Shown here: piece by piece, positions 16,275 to 25,614 of the stretch
How positions within the stretch are numbered: the first letter of the stretch is position 1
Layout of the letters: each line of letters begins with the position of its first letter
NCBI RefSeq assembly: GCF_018380615.1
Contig: NZ_JAGYVZ010000004.1
Location: 62,001-126,000, forward strand
Length of the DNA stretch: 64,000 bases
Reading direction: 5' to 3'
Origin: Flavobacterium psychroterrae
GTDB taxonomy: Bacteria > Bacteroidota > Bacteroidia > Flavobacteriales > Flavobacteriaceae
Position numbers and translations under genes: made by a program
The notes under the pieces: generated by a model
Databases searched by the model: none
Told to the model about the DNA's origin: nothing
Seen by the model: only the letters and a program-made list of their open reading frames with translations

Positions 16275-17453
16275 TTATTTAGCGCCTAATTCGGCTAATA
16301 AAGCGTCAACATCTTTTGTGCTCCAGGTCATTTCGGTACAAATTACCTTAGCATCTTTGGCATATTTTATTGCTGCTTTTTTGTCTTTTATTTTATTATA
16401 AAGTCTTGCCAAAAGTAAATTCCCATCATAAGAATCATTTAATTGTAGAGAACGTTTCACCCATGAAATCGATTTTTTCAGGCTTTCTTCATCTGTAATA
16501 TGTTTCAAATATGTCTGCCCGATATCTTTTAGAAAACTGGCATCATTCCAAACGAATTTCTGAGTATCCTCAAGCGTAACTTTTTTGTAATATTGCCATT
16601 TTTCAGTTCGTTCCGCCAAAGTTAAATCAAATTTAAAAACAAGAGAATCTGTTTTTTGCAATTTTATAGATTTCGCAATTTCCCTATGTTTATAATAATT
16701 AATCGTATCTAAATTATCCACATCCGGTCGGAGTAATTCCGTCACAATACTTTCTACTTTACGATCAACCCGATTTTGAGACGCCACAGCCGCAAAATCT
16801 TTCTGATGATTTAATACATATTGAAATTCTCGTGACTTAATATCCGTTACGCCATTTGCAATTATGCGCCAATTTGTTTCGCTTATTAATTGGGCATCAG
16901 ATTGTGTATTAAGATAAATGTGAGTTGGAATTGATAAATCGGTTCTGTCTTTTCCTTTCTTTAAAGTATTCAAATAATTAAAAAACTTGTTTGAATTGCC
17001 GGGATTTGCCAGAAATTCCTTTTCTAAATAAGGCAATTGTAATTTCGGATTCAGCGCATAATTTGCTTCATTTAAAAAATCGACTTTTTTTGATTCTCCC
17101 TTTAAAGCATACAAAAGCGTTTCAGTATTAGGGTCTAAAAATAAAAAAGCAGGCAGTGATTTTGTATTGTATTTGTTTTTTAGCGCCGTTCCTTCTTCTT
17201 TTTCGATATTTTTCCAGATGCAAACATAGTTTTTATTAAAAAAATCCATCACGGCAGGATCGCTAAAAACTTCTTTTTTCATTTGATTACAATGCGGACA
17301 CCAATCTGCGTAAAGCATTACAAAAAGTGGTTTTCCTTGTTTTTTTGCATTTTCTAAAGCCGTTTTATAAGTAACGTCATCAGTAACAAACTGATTTTGA
17401 GAATGTAAGATTTGTACCGAAACAAAAAGGAAAAAAAAAGTAAAGAAACGCAT
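16275..17453 (-). CDS. Exported thioredoxin-domain protein
   Basis: This 392-residue protein has a signal peptide (MRFFTFFFLFVSVQILHSQ). A thioredoxin-like domain follows (about residues 25-135), with the active site ADWCPHC at about 49-55, preceded by GKPLFVMLY and followed by a cis-Pro type SLPAFLFLD. This is the DUF255/thioredoxin_7 layout. The C-terminal two thirds are helical and tetratricopeptide-like near the end (NLLLARLYNKIKDKKAAIKYA). It probably acts as a periplasmic disulfide reductase or chaperone. No partner is encoded next to it. Confidence 0.85.
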   Translation of the reverse strand: MRFFTFFFLFVSVQILHSQNQFVTDDVTYKTALENAKKQGKPLFVMLYADWCPHCNQMKKEVFSDPAVMDFFNKNYVCIWKNIEKEEGTALKNKYNTKSLPAFLFLDPNTETLLYALKGESKKVDFLNEANYALNPKLQLPYLEKEFLANPGNSNKFFNYLNTLKKGKDRTDLSIPTHIYLNTQSDAQLISETNWRIIANGVTDIKSREFQYVLNHQKDFAAVASQNRVDRKVESIVTELLRPDVDNLDTINYYKHREIAKSIKLQKTDSLVFKFDLTLAERTEKWQYYKKVTLEDTQKFVWNDASFLKDIGQTYLKHITDEESLKKSISWVKRSLQLNDSYDGNLLLARLYNKIKDKKAAIKYAKDAKVICTEMTWSTKDVDALLAELGAK

Positions 17454-17538
17454 AAAGAGTAATTTTTATTAAATAATCTATTTTACAAATATATCCCCTT
17501 TTTCTAAATTCAACCCTTAATATCTTCCTATTTATAAG

Positions 17539-17567
17539 TTAAATCCAGTACGAAGTTTGTAACTTTG
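17539..17567 (+). promoter_or_regulatory. menD promoter (TTA-N18-TAACTTTG)
   Basis: TAACTTTG at 17560-17567 is a full match to the flavobacterial -7 element. TTA in place of TTG lies 18 bp upstream at 17539-17541. The box is 64 bp before the menD ATG. Confidence 0.5.
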
Positions 17568-17631
17568 TGATATCAAAAAAAGAAATCTTGTACTTTTTAG
17601 ATTTTCTTTAAAAAAGTAATACGCCATCATA

Positions 17632-19293
17632 ATGATTTACCCCAAAATAGCGCTTGCACAAAGCATTATCGAAATTTGTTTAGCAAAAGGAATCACCAAT
17701 ATTATAATTTCTCCCGGATCCAGAAACGCACCTTTGACAATTGGGTTTGCACAAAATCCTAATTTTAAATGTTACAGTATTGCAGATGAACGCTGCGCTG
17801 CCTTTTTTGCATTAGGAATTGCGCAACAGACTAAATTGCCAACTGCGATTGTTTGTACTTCAGGATCAGCATTATTAAATTATTATCCGGCTGTAGCCGA
17901 AGCATTTTACAGTCAGATTCCATTGATTGTGATTTCGGCAGATCGTCCGCAAAGCAAAATTGATATTGGTGACGGACAAACGATTCGTCAGGAAAATGTT
18001 TTTCAGAATCATTCTGTTTTTAATGCCAATTTAAACGAAGATGCTTCTGTTGAAAATGATTTAAAAATCAATAAAGCAATCGAAACCGCCATTCTTCAAA
18101 AAGGACCGGTTCATATCAACGCACCATTCGAAGAACCTTTATATGAAACCGTTGATGCGCTTTCGGTACAATCAAAAATCACACATTCCGAAGAAATTAT
18201 CGGAACAAAAATTATTGAAAATTTAAAAGATGTACTTTCCATCTGGAATTCGGCAAAACGTAAATTAGTTCTGGTAGGAGTAAACGAATCCAATGCTATT
18301 GATCAGGAAATTGTTGATAATTTTGCCAATGATCCTTCAATTGTAGTATTAACAGAGACGACCTCAAACTTGCATCATCCAAGTTTTATTAATAGTATAG
18401 ACACGCTAATAACGCCTTTTGACGATGATGATTTTAAAGCTTTTCAGCCTGAAATTCTAATCACTTTTGGAGGAATGATTGTTTCTAAACGAATAAAGGC
18501 ATTTTTACGAAAATACAAACCAAAACACCATTGGCACATTGATACATTACGCGCTTATGACACGTTTGGAGCTTTAACACAACATTTTGTGATGAAGCCA
18601 AATGATTTTTTCAAATCATTATTATCCCAATCTGTAAATGTAGAAAGTGATTATTTTTCTAAAATTAATACCATTTATGATTTACGAAAAATAAGAAGAC
18701 AGGAATATTTAGATAGAATCTCATTTTCAGACTTTAAGGTATTCGAAAAAGTACTTGAAACTTTGCCGGTTGACAGCCAGTTACAAATAAGCAATAGCTC
18801 AGCAATTCGATATGCACAGTTAATTCATCTCGATCCATCAATTGAAGTATTTTGTAATCGTGGAACCAGCGGAATCGACGGAAGTACATCAACCGCAATT
18901 GGTGCAGCTGTAGGAAGCGGAAAACAAACTGTTTTTATTACTGGTGATATTGGTTTTTTATACGATAGTAACGCATTATGGAATGCTTATATTCCGAAAA
19001 ACTTTAAAATTATTTTGATTAATAATGGGGGAGGAGGAATCTTCAGAATTTTACCCGGACACGAGGAAAAACCTGTTTTTAATACCTATTTTGAAACTTC
19101 GCACCAATTAACGGCTGAACATTTAGCCAAAATGTATAAAATGAATTATTACAGAGCGACAAATGTAGCATCATTACAAGAAAATATTAAATCGCTTTAT
19201 AATGATGATAATGTTGCCGCGATATTAGAAGTTTTCACGCCAACATTTGAAAATGATGTAATTTTGAAAAACTACTTTAAACAGTTAATTTAA
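17632..19293 (+). CDS. menD: MenD, SEPHCHC synthase
   Basis: This 553-residue thiamine diphosphate enzyme joins isochorismate and 2-oxoglutarate in menaquinone synthesis. IISPGSRNAPLTIGFAQNP (about residues 23-41) and ADERCAAFFALGIAQQ (about 50-65) form the Pyr domain. VISADRPQ is at about 102-109. The diphosphate-binding region GTSGIDGSTSTAIGAAVGSG and TGDIGFLYDSNALWN...INNGGGGIFRILPG (about 420-485) are MenD hallmarks. Length is normal. It is the first of four men genes in the window, all on the plus strand, and is followed by the DUF2853 gene 92 bp downstream. Confidence 0.97.
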   Translation: MIYPKIALAQSIIEICLAKGITNIIISPGSRNAPLTIGFAQNPNFKCYSIADERCAAFFALGIAQQTKLPTAIVCTSGSALLNYYPAVAEAFYSQIPLIVISADRPQSKIDIGDGQTIRQENVFQNHSVFNANLNEDASVENDLKINKAIETAILQKGPVHINAPFEEPLYETVDALSVQSKITHSEEIIGTKIIENLKDVLSIWNSAKRKLVLVGVNESNAIDQEIVDNFANDPSIVVLTETTSNLHHPSFINSIDTLITPFDDDDFKAFQPEILITFGGMIVSKRIKAFLRKYKPKHHWHIDTLRAYDTFGALTQHFVMKPNDFFKSLLSQSVNVESDYFSKINTIYDLRKIRRQEYLDRISFSDFKVFEKVLETLPVDSQLQISNSSAIRYAQLIHLDPSIEVFCNRGTSGIDGSTSTAIGAAVGSGKQTVFITGDIGFLYDSNALWNAYIPKNFKIILINNGGGGIFRILPGHEEKPVFNTYFETSHQLTAEHLAKMYKMNYYRATNVASLQENIKSLYNDDNVAAILEVFTPTFENDVILKNYFKQLI

Positions 19294-19385
19294 TTTTGTA
19301 AATAAATTAACACAAAATAATATTTTATGTAAGATATATCTTTAAATTTGACTATTCAAAAAATAGTCTAATTTAAAAATTTATT

Positions 19386-19727
19386 ATGAGCGCAAGAGAA
19401 GAATTAATTAAAAAGTATGCTGCAGATTTAAAAGAAAAATGTGGAGTAACTCCAAATATGGATTTGCTTACAAAAGTAACCATAGGTTGTGGACCGAGTA
19501 TTTATAATGCTGATGCATCGACGGTTGCGGCAACTCAACATTCAGAAATAGACACGGTTAGAAAAAATTTCCTGATAAAAAAATTAGGATTACCAAATGG
19601 TCCGGATTTAGAAGCAGCAATTAATACTGTTCTTGAAAAATACGGACATTCAAATAAACATAAATACAGAGCAGTTGTTTATTATTTATTGACTGTTCAC
19701 TTTAAAAAAGAAAGTGTTTACAAATAA
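19386..19727 (+). CDS. DUF2853 family protein
   Basis: This 113-residue cytoplasmic protein contains the family blocks EELIKKYAADLKEKCG, TIGCGPSIYNADASTVA (about residues 32-48) and KKLGLPNG. It is a small all-helical protein of unknown function, found in Bacteroidota and Proteobacteria. It follows menD with a 92-bp gap and may share its transcript. A bidirectional terminator at 19749 ends it. Confidence 0.88.
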   Translation: MSAREELIKKYAADLKEKCGVTPNMDLLTKVTIGCGPSIYNADASTVAATQHSEIDTVRKNFLIKKLGLPNGPDLEAAINTVLEKYGHSNKHKYRAVVYYLLTVHFKKESVYK

Positions 19728-19748
19728 AACTTCCCTGAATTAAAAACA

Positions 19749-19771
19749 AAAAGCGCCTAATTGGCGCTTTT
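19749..19771 (+). terminator. Bidirectional terminator between DUF2853 and M28 genes
   Basis: AAAAGCGCC (19749-19757) pairs with GGCGCTTTT (19763-19771) around a five-base loop, with A and T runs on both sides. It serves the convergent genes ending at 19727 and 19792. Confidence 0.85.
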
Positions 19772-19791
19772 CTGTTTCTTAATCTTATTTT

Positions 19792-21141
19792 TTAACGAAT
19801 AGGAACTGGAAAAACCGGTAAACTTGCGTGTCCCAAAGCATCTACAGTTTGAATCGCAAAAAAGTAATTATCTTTAGAATAAGGAATTTCTGCTTTAGTA
19901 TCTTTTACAAAAAAAGTTTTTTCCCAATGTGGTGATGACGTTTCTCTCATTAAAATCTGATATCCGTATTGTGCTTTTCCTTCAGGGGCAGTCCACGAGA
20001 AAGACGATGAATTTGAAAGGTTTTTAACTTCGATACCCACATTTGTTGGTACTTTTGGCGACCAGGCTAAATTTGCCAGAGTTGCTAAGTTAGAACATGC
20101 ATTTTTTCTCAAATAGTCAAAATCCATAAACTCAACAAGATCTCCGTATTTAATCCCATTTTCAGTTCTTAAATCCTGATGTTGGTGATCAAAATTTTCG
20201 TTCATTTCACAAAAACGAACCGCAGTAAATCCGTTTTGACTAAACGGAGTATGATCGCCTCCACGTAAAAAACGATCGTTTCTATACACCAATTTAACTT
20301 TTAATTGATCTACATATTGTTCTGTAACCGTTTTTATATATCGTGCCAATAATCTCGACGGGCTATCATTATCACGGCTTGTCGCTTTACGCATTTTAGC
20401 TTCATCTTCGGTTTCCATAAACGGAATCGTTTCGCTAAAAATTCTGATTTGTGTATTGTCTCTTAAATTAGTTCCGCTTGACAAGCTATTTCCAATCATG
20501 TCATTGTTTAGCATAGCAACAATATTCCAGTTCGATTCGCGCGCATATTCTGCAAGATGGCGAGCACCATAAAGTCCTTGTTCTTCGCCGGTTACAGCTA
20601 CAAAAATGATTGTTGCCGGAAATGATCTTTTGCTCATAACCTTTACCAGTTCTATTACTGCCGCAACACCGGATCCGTCATCATTTGCTCCCGGAGCATC
20701 AGATTTTACATTCATGACATCAGAAACTCTCGAATCAAGATGTCCGCTTATAATAAGTACGCGATTATCATTAGGATCAGTTCCTTTTAATGTTGCCATC
20801 ACATTCCCAAGCTGGCTGTCTTTTGCAATTCGTTTTCCATCAGCTTTTACAGTAAAATAATCAATTGTAGAAGTTAATCTTCCGTTAGATTCCAATGCAA
20901 ATTTATCAAACTCAGATTTTACCCATTGTTGAGCTGCGCCAATTCCTTTTGTTTTGCTTTTTGTATCACTTAAAGTATGCCTTGTTCCAAAAGAAACTAA
21001 TTTTCGAACTGTAATTTCAAGATTTTCAGCTTTAACTTCAGCAAGCATCTTTTTTATTTCAGGATCTTCAACGACTTGTGAAATGGTAATTTGTGTAAAA
21101 AACAGAAAAGCAAAAACGGAATAAAAAATGGTCTTTTTCAT
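19792..21141 (-). CDS. Exported M28-family zinc aminopeptidase
   Basis: This 449-residue protein has a signal peptide (about residues 1-22) followed by an M28 domain. Zinc-binding and catalytic motifs are visible in order: SGHLDSR (His and Asp, about 131-137), GANDDGSG (bridging Asp, about 150-157), TGEEQG (catalytic and ligand Glu, about 184-189), NNDMIGN (Asp) and GGDHTPF (His, about 295-301). The C-terminal 90 residues look like a fibronectin III-type domain. It probably removes N-terminal amino acids from peptides in the periplasm or outside. It interrupts the plus-strand menaquinone region on the opposite strand. Confidence 0.92.
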   Translation of the reverse strand: MKKTIFYSVFAFLFFTQITISQVVEDPEIKKMLAEVKAENLEITVRKLVSFGTRHTLSDTKSKTKGIGAAQQWVKSEFDKFALESNGRLTSTIDYFTVKADGKRIAKDSQLGNVMATLKGTDPNDNRVLIISGHLDSRVSDVMNVKSDAPGANDDGSGVAAVIELVKVMSKRSFPATIIFVAVTGEEQGLYGARHLAEYARESNWNIVAMLNNDMIGNSLSSGTNLRDNTQIRIFSETIPFMETEDEAKMRKATSRDNDSPSRLLARYIKTVTEQYVDQLKVKLVYRNDRFLRGGDHTPFSQNGFTAVRFCEMNENFDHQHQDLRTENGIKYGDLVEFMDFDYLRKNACSNLATLANLAWSPKVPTNVGIEVKNLSNSSSFSWTAPEGKAQYGYQILMRETSSPHWEKTFFVKDTKAEIPYSKDNYFFAIQTVDALGHASLPVFPVPIR

Positions 21142-21256
21142 TGATTTGGTATTAATTTAGATCCTCAAATTTAATTAAAAAAAAGACAAACCGGAAAAAG
21201 ATGTTAAGATGCATTTTTATCTAAAACATTTTTCGTCGTACCATTTTCAAACTTCG

Positions 21257-21264
21257 TACATTTG
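21257..21264 (+). promoter_or_regulatory. -7 element of cvfB promoter
   Basis: TACATTTG matches TAnnTTTG exactly and lies 45 bp upstream of the cvfB ATG. No clear TTG is found at the usual spacing. Confidence 0.45.
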
Positions 21265-21308
21265 CACTTTAAAAACTCAGCTGCTTTACAGCTTAGAATC
21301 TCAAGAAT

Positions 21309-22163
21309 ATGATTGAAATAGGAAAATACAATACCCTTACTATATTACGTGATACCAAAGTTGGTTTATTTTTAGGAAATCCTCAAGAAGATCCTGAAGG
21401 AATTCACGATATATTATTACCCAATAAATACGTTCCAAACGAATTTGAAATAGGCGAAGAACTAATTGTTTTTGTTTATTTAGACCACGAACAACGTCCG
21501 GTTGCTACAACACTTGAACCATATATATTACTGAATGAATTTGCACTTTTACGCGTAAATTACATCAACCAGGTTGGTGCTTTTATGGATTGGGGAATGG
21601 AAAAAGACATTCTTGTTCCGTTTAAAGAACAAGCCCGACCAATGGAAAAAGGAAAGCGCTACTTAGTTTACCTATATATGGACGAAAAAACGAATCGTTT
21701 GGTAGCGTCAAGTAAATTGAACCAATTTTTAAAGAACGATCAGCTTACGGTTGAAAAAGGCGAAGAAGTTGATTTAATCGTTTCACATATTACTGAATTA
21801 GGTATTAATGTAATCATCAATGAGCAGCACAAAGGGTTGTTATACAAAGATGAAGTTTATGACGATGCTATCAGAACCGGAGACAGAATGATAGGATTTA
21901 TTAAAAACATTCGTCCTGATAATAAAATTGATGTGGCGCTGCAAGTGCAGGGATATCAAAGCATTGAGCCAAACGCAGAGAAGATATTAGACGAATTAAG
22001 AGCAAACCGTGGTTTTTTACGTTTAAACGATGGTTCACATCCGGAAGATATTAAGACAGTTTTGAAAATGAGTAAAAAAACTTTCAAAAAAGCAATTGGT
22101 GCTTTGTATAAAGACAAACTAATAGAAATCAAGGAAGACGGAATTTATCTCGTTAAAGAATAG
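21309..22163 (+). CDS. cvfB: CvfB-like S1-domain RNA-binding protein
   Basis: This 284-residue protein is made of consecutive S1-type OB domains. The first domain starts IEIGKYNTLTILRDTKVGLFLG; the second contains NQVGAFMDWGMEKDILVPFKEQ (about residues 92-113); the third contains SHITELGINVIINEQHKGLLY (about 159-179). A C-terminal winged helix follows, NRGFLRLNDGSHPEDIKTVL (about 229-270). This is the CvfB/YitL architecture, implicated in virulence regulation in Staphylococcus, while the flavobacterial role is unknown. A terminator follows at 22305. Confidence 0.92.
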   Translation: MIEIGKYNTLTILRDTKVGLFLGNPQEDPEGIHDILLPNKYVPNEFEIGEELIVFVYLDHEQRPVATTLEPYILLNEFALLRVNYINQVGAFMDWGMEKDILVPFKEQARPMEKGKRYLVYLYMDEKTNRLVASSKLNQFLKNDQLTVEKGEEVDLIVSHITELGINVIINEQHKGLLYKDEVYDDAIRTGDRMIGFIKNIRPDNKIDVALQVQGYQSIEPNAEKILDELRANRGFLRLNDGSHPEDIKTVLKMSKKTFKKAIGALYKDKLIEIKEDGIYLVKE

Positions 22164-22304
22164 TTATTCTTTAAAATTCCAATATTTTTAAATTCCAAAT
22201 TCCAAAACTATACAAAGTGTTGGAATTTGGAATTTTTTTATTGGAATTTAAAATTTAAGTATTGGAATTTGGAATTTTTATTTTGGAATTTATTTTTTAA
22301 AACA

Positions 22305-22341
22305 GGAAAGGCTACTCGTTACAAGTAGCCTTTCCCTTTTT
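22305..22341 (+). terminator. Terminator downstream of cvfB
   Basis: GGAAAGGCTACT (22305-22316) pairs perfectly with AGTAGCCTTTCC (22324-22335) around a seven-base loop, followed by a T-run. Between the cvfB stop and this hairpin lie repeated TTGGAATTTGGAATTT words in both orientations (22172-22290). Confidence 0.9.
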
Positions 22342-22996
22342 ATTCTAGTTTTAAAAAAAATTGTAATTAAAAAAAAACAGAAATAAAATAAATTCGAATC
22401 CTTCAAAAAGTAAAACTTTAAAAATTTTAGAAATTACTTCCTGAAATGGTATGTCTTTAAACAATCTATACATTCATATTAAAAACGAAACATCAATTTC
22501 ACGGCTCAGCCATTGGTTTGATAAAATAACTTATAGAAAGTCTGAGTTAGCATTTTTTCCTCTTTTCGTAATCAATTTTATACTAATTACACAAACAATC
22601 CAGCATTTAACCTTAGGTGTTACTATCTCCTTTTCGAAGTTTTAACAAATGAATAAATCATTTGCTCATTATTTAAGGGTTTACTAATAAGAACCGTAAA
22701 AAAATGAGCGACAAATTTTTTAAATTTTCTCAAAAAAATCATTTTTTAGGTTAATAAATCAGTGAAAGAAAATCAATCTTAAATCGACGAAATAAAATGT
22801 ATCTCATTGATTTCTAGGGTGTAAAATTACTTATTATTTTTTGAAACTAATGTTAAAAAATGTTATTTTTTGTAGGTCAATACTAATTGTTAACATTAGA
22901 AGTCATTTTCTCACAGACTTAAACTAAATTGAGTAGGTAAAAATATAAAAATGGTTTATTTTTACACTATAATTATTTAAAATAAAACAAATAGAA
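22342..22996. other. Long intergenic region before menB
   Basis: These 650 AT-rich bases have no recognisable gene. A 64-codon plus-strand frame at 22451-22645 exists, but I do not trust it. Short AT-rich inverted words are present. The menB promoter must lie near the right end, although no full TAnnTTTG match was found in the last 100 bases. Confidence 0.5.
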
Positions 22997-23830
22997 ATGG
23001 ATTGGATAACTGCCAGAGAATTTGAAGATATAACTTATAAAAAATGTAACGGAGTTGCAAGAATCGCATTTAACAGACCAAATGTTAGAAATGCTTTTCG
23101 TCCTAAAACAACTTCAGAATTATACCAGGCTTTTTACGATGCTCAGGAAGATACTTCGATAGGAGTAGTTTTACTTTCGGCAGAAGGACCATCAACTAAA
23201 GACGGAATCTATTCTTTTTGCAGCGGTGGAGATCAAAACGCACGTGGACATCAGGGTTACGTGGGGGAAGACGGTCAACATCGTTTGAATATTCTTGAAG
23301 TTCAGCGTTTAATTCGTTTTATGCCAAAAGTAGTTATTGCCGTAGTTCCGGGCTGGGCAGTTGGTGGCGGACATAGTTTACACGTAGTTTGCGATTTGAC
23401 TCTGGCAAGTAAAGAACACGCTATTTTTAAACAGACAGATGCTGATGTAACCAGTTTTGACGGAGGTTACGGATCTGCTTATTTGGCTAAAATGGTAGGA
23501 CAGAAAAAAGCACGTGAAATTTTCTTTTTAGGAAGAAATTATTCAGCTCAGGAAGCAATGGATATGGGAATGGTAAATGCCGTTATTCCGCATGATGAAT
23601 TAGAAGATACGGCTTATGAATGGGCGCAGGAAATCCTTCAAAAATCACCAACTTCTATAAAAATGCTAAAATTTGCTATGAATTTAACAGATGACGGAAT
23701 GGTCGGTCAGCAAGTTTTTGCCGGTGAAGCTACTCGTTTAGCCTACATGACCGAAGAAGCAAAAGAAGGAAGAAATGCTTTCTTAGAAAAAAGAAAACCA
23801 AATTTTGGTGATAATAAATGGTTACCGTAA
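22997..23830 (+). CDS. menB: MenB, 1,4-dihydroxy-2-naphthoyl-CoA synthase
   Basis: This 277-residue crotonase-fold enzyme cyclises o-succinylbenzoyl-CoA. RIAFNRPNVRNAFRPKT (about residues 22-38), FCSGGDQNARGHQGY (oxyanion hole region, about 75-89), VVPGWAVGGGHSLHVVCDLT (about 115-134) and TDADVTSFDGGYGSAYLAKM (about 148-167) match MenB closely. The end, EKRKPNFGDNKWLP, is the conserved MenB C-terminus. The product feeds menA, which starts 115 bp downstream. The gap holds an ACTGGAACTGTGACTG repeat. Confidence 0.97.
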   Translation: MDWITAREFEDITYKKCNGVARIAFNRPNVRNAFRPKTTSELYQAFYDAQEDTSIGVVLLSAEGPSTKDGIYSFCSGGDQNARGHQGYVGEDGQHRLNILEVQRLIRFMPKVVIAVVPGWAVGGGHSLHVVCDLTLASKEHAIFKQTDADVTSFDGGYGSAYLAKMVGQKKAREIFFLGRNYSAQEAMDMGMVNAVIPHDELEDTAYEWAQEILQKSPTSIKMLKFAMNLTDDGMVGQQVFAGEATRLAYMTEEAKEGRNAFLEKRKPNFGDNKWLP

Positions 23831-23945
23831 AAGTAATGAGTTTCCAGTCACAGTCACAGTCTGAAAACTGGAACTGTGACTGAAAACTTTTTTCAAGAAC
23901 TTGAAACTTGAAACCTGAAACAAAAATTTAACTAAACAAAACATA

Positions 23946-24908
23946 ATGAAACACTGGATTGAAGCCGCGCGTTTGCGCACATTACCTTTATCAGTTTCCG
24001 GAATTATAGTTGGAAGCATTTATGCGCTTTCAAACCCAACCGAAGCCATCAATACACCAACCGAAGTATTTAGCTGGAAAATTTTTGGTTTCGCCTTATT
24101 AACAACACTTGGTTTACAGGTTTTATCCAATTTTGCAAATGATTACGGAGATGGAGTAAAAGGAACTGATAATGAAGACCGAATAGGACCAAAGCGTGCT
24201 ATTCAAAGCGGAGTTATCACGCCGAAAGCCATGAAAAAAGCAATAATTATAACTTCATTATTGACTTTATTGTCGGCAATTACTTTAATTTATTTTGCAT
24301 TTGGCGAAACTAATTTCGGTTATTCCATATTTTTCTTATTGCTTGGAGTTGCTGCAATCGCATCAGCAATTCGTTACACAGTTGGTAATTCGGCTTATGG
24401 ATATAAAGGATTTGGAGATGTTTTTGTTTTCGTATTCTTCGGACTTGTAAGTACATTAGGCGTTAACTTTTTATATTCTAAAGAAATTGATCCGCTTTTG
24501 ATTCTTCCTGCAATTTCTGTTGGTTTATTAAGCGTAGGAGTTTTAAATCTAAACAATATGCGTGATGAGGAATCAGATAAAAAGTCAGGGAAAAATACAA
24601 TCGTAGTGCAAATTGGCGGAGCAAAAGCTAAAATTTATCATTTTATCTTGATAATTACAGCAATGATTCTTGTAGTTATTTTTGCCATTTTAAGCGATTA
24701 CAATTTCGATCAGTATTTGTTTTTATTGGCATTTATTCCTTTAACTAAACATTTAATTACCGTTTATAAAAATCAAGATCCCAAGTTGTTAGATCCTGAA
24801 TTAAAAAAATTGGCTTTAAGTACTTTTTTACTTTCTTTATTATTAACAATATGTATGATTTCATTGATTTCAGACATTATCGTAAATCTTTTCTTAGGCG
24901 GAAGATAA
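23946..24908 (+). CDS. menA: MenA, 1,4-dihydroxy-2-naphthoate polyprenyltransferase
   Basis: This 320-residue UbiA-superfamily membrane protein has about eight to nine helices. It opens HWIEAARLRTLPLSVSGIIVG, the usual MenA N-terminus. The first Asp motif is NFANDYGDGVKGTDNEDR (about residues 60-77), followed by the conserved GPKRAIQSG. The second motif is NLNNMRDEESDKKSGK (about 199-214). It prenylates DHNA at the inner membrane to give demethylmenaquinone. It sits between menB and the metallo-hydrolase gene (28-bp gap), probably as one transcript. Confidence 0.96.
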   Translation: MKHWIEAARLRTLPLSVSGIIVGSIYALSNPTEAINTPTEVFSWKIFGFALLTTLGLQVLSNFANDYGDGVKGTDNEDRIGPKRAIQSGVITPKAMKKAIIITSLLTLLSAITLIYFAFGETNFGYSIFFLLLGVAAIASAIRYTVGNSAYGYKGFGDVFVFVFFGLVSTLGVNFLYSKEIDPLLILPAISVGLLSVGVLNLNNMRDEESDKKSGKNTIVVQIGGAKAKIYHFILIITAMILVVIFAILSDYNFDQYLFLLAFIPLTKHLITVYKNQDPKLLDPELKKLALSTFLLSLLLTICMISLISDIIVNLFLGGR

Positions 24909-24936
24909 ACAAAGTTCAACTTTAAAATTTATAAAA

Positions 24937-25614
24937 ATGAAAATTACATTTTACGGACACGCATCTTTAGGCATTGAAGTTGGAGGAAAACACATTCTTG
25001 TCGATCCATTTATTACGGGAAATCCAAAAGCTGCAGCAGTAGATATAAACACCATAAAAGCAGATTATATTTTGCTTACACACGCACATGGCGATCACGT
25101 TCTTGACGTTGAGGCTATCGCAAAACGAACCAACGCAACGATTGTTTCTAATGCAGAAATCACAAGTTATTACGCTCAAAGAGAGCTAAATGCACACCCA
25201 ATGAATCACGGCGGAAGCTGGAATTTCGATTTTGGGAAAGTAAGATATGTAAATGCAATTCATTCAAGTTCTTTCCCTGACGGAACTTACGGTGGAAATC
25301 CGGGTGGTTTTGTAATCGAAAGCGAACATAAAAATATCTATATCGCCGGCGATACAGCACTTACATTTGATATGAAACTGATTCCGCTACGTACAAAATT
25401 AGATTTGGCAATTCTCCCAATCGGAAACAACTTTACAATGGATGTTGAAGATGCTATTATTGCTTCAGATTTCGTTGAATGCGATAAAATTTTAGGATAT
25501 CATTTTGACACTTTCGGTTACATCGAAATCAATCATGAAGATGCTATTCGTAAATTTTTCGATAAAGGAAAAGATTTAATGCTTCTTGAAATCGGAGAAT
25601 CAATCGAATTGTAA
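24937..25614 (+). CDS. UPF0173 metal-dependent hydrolase
   Basis: This 225-residue metallo-beta-lactamase-fold protein carries THAHGDHVLD (about residues 47-56), the HxHxDH zinc motif, and MNHGGSWNF (about 89-97). AGDTALTFDMKLI (about 139-151) supplies the Asp ligand and GYHFDTFG (about 187-194) the last His. This is the UPF0173/YtkL family; no substrate is established. It starts 28 bp after menA and is most likely co-transcribed with it. A link to quinone metabolism is possible only by association. Confidence 0.9.
   Translation: MKITFYGHASLGIEVGGKHILVDPFITGNPKAAAVDINTIKADYILLTHAHGDHVLDVEAIAKRTNATIVSNAEITSYYAQRELNAHPMNHGGSWNFDFGKVRYVNAIHSSSFPDGTYGGNPGGFVIESEHKNIYIAGDTALTFDMKLIPLRTKLDLAILPIGNNFTMDVEDAIIASDFVECDKILGYHFDTFGYIEINHEDAIRKFFDKGKDLMLLEIGESIEL

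Noticed and set aside
22451-22645. 64-codon plus-strand frame before menB
   Set aside because: No family resemblance, no promoter and placement just after a terminator; likely chance.
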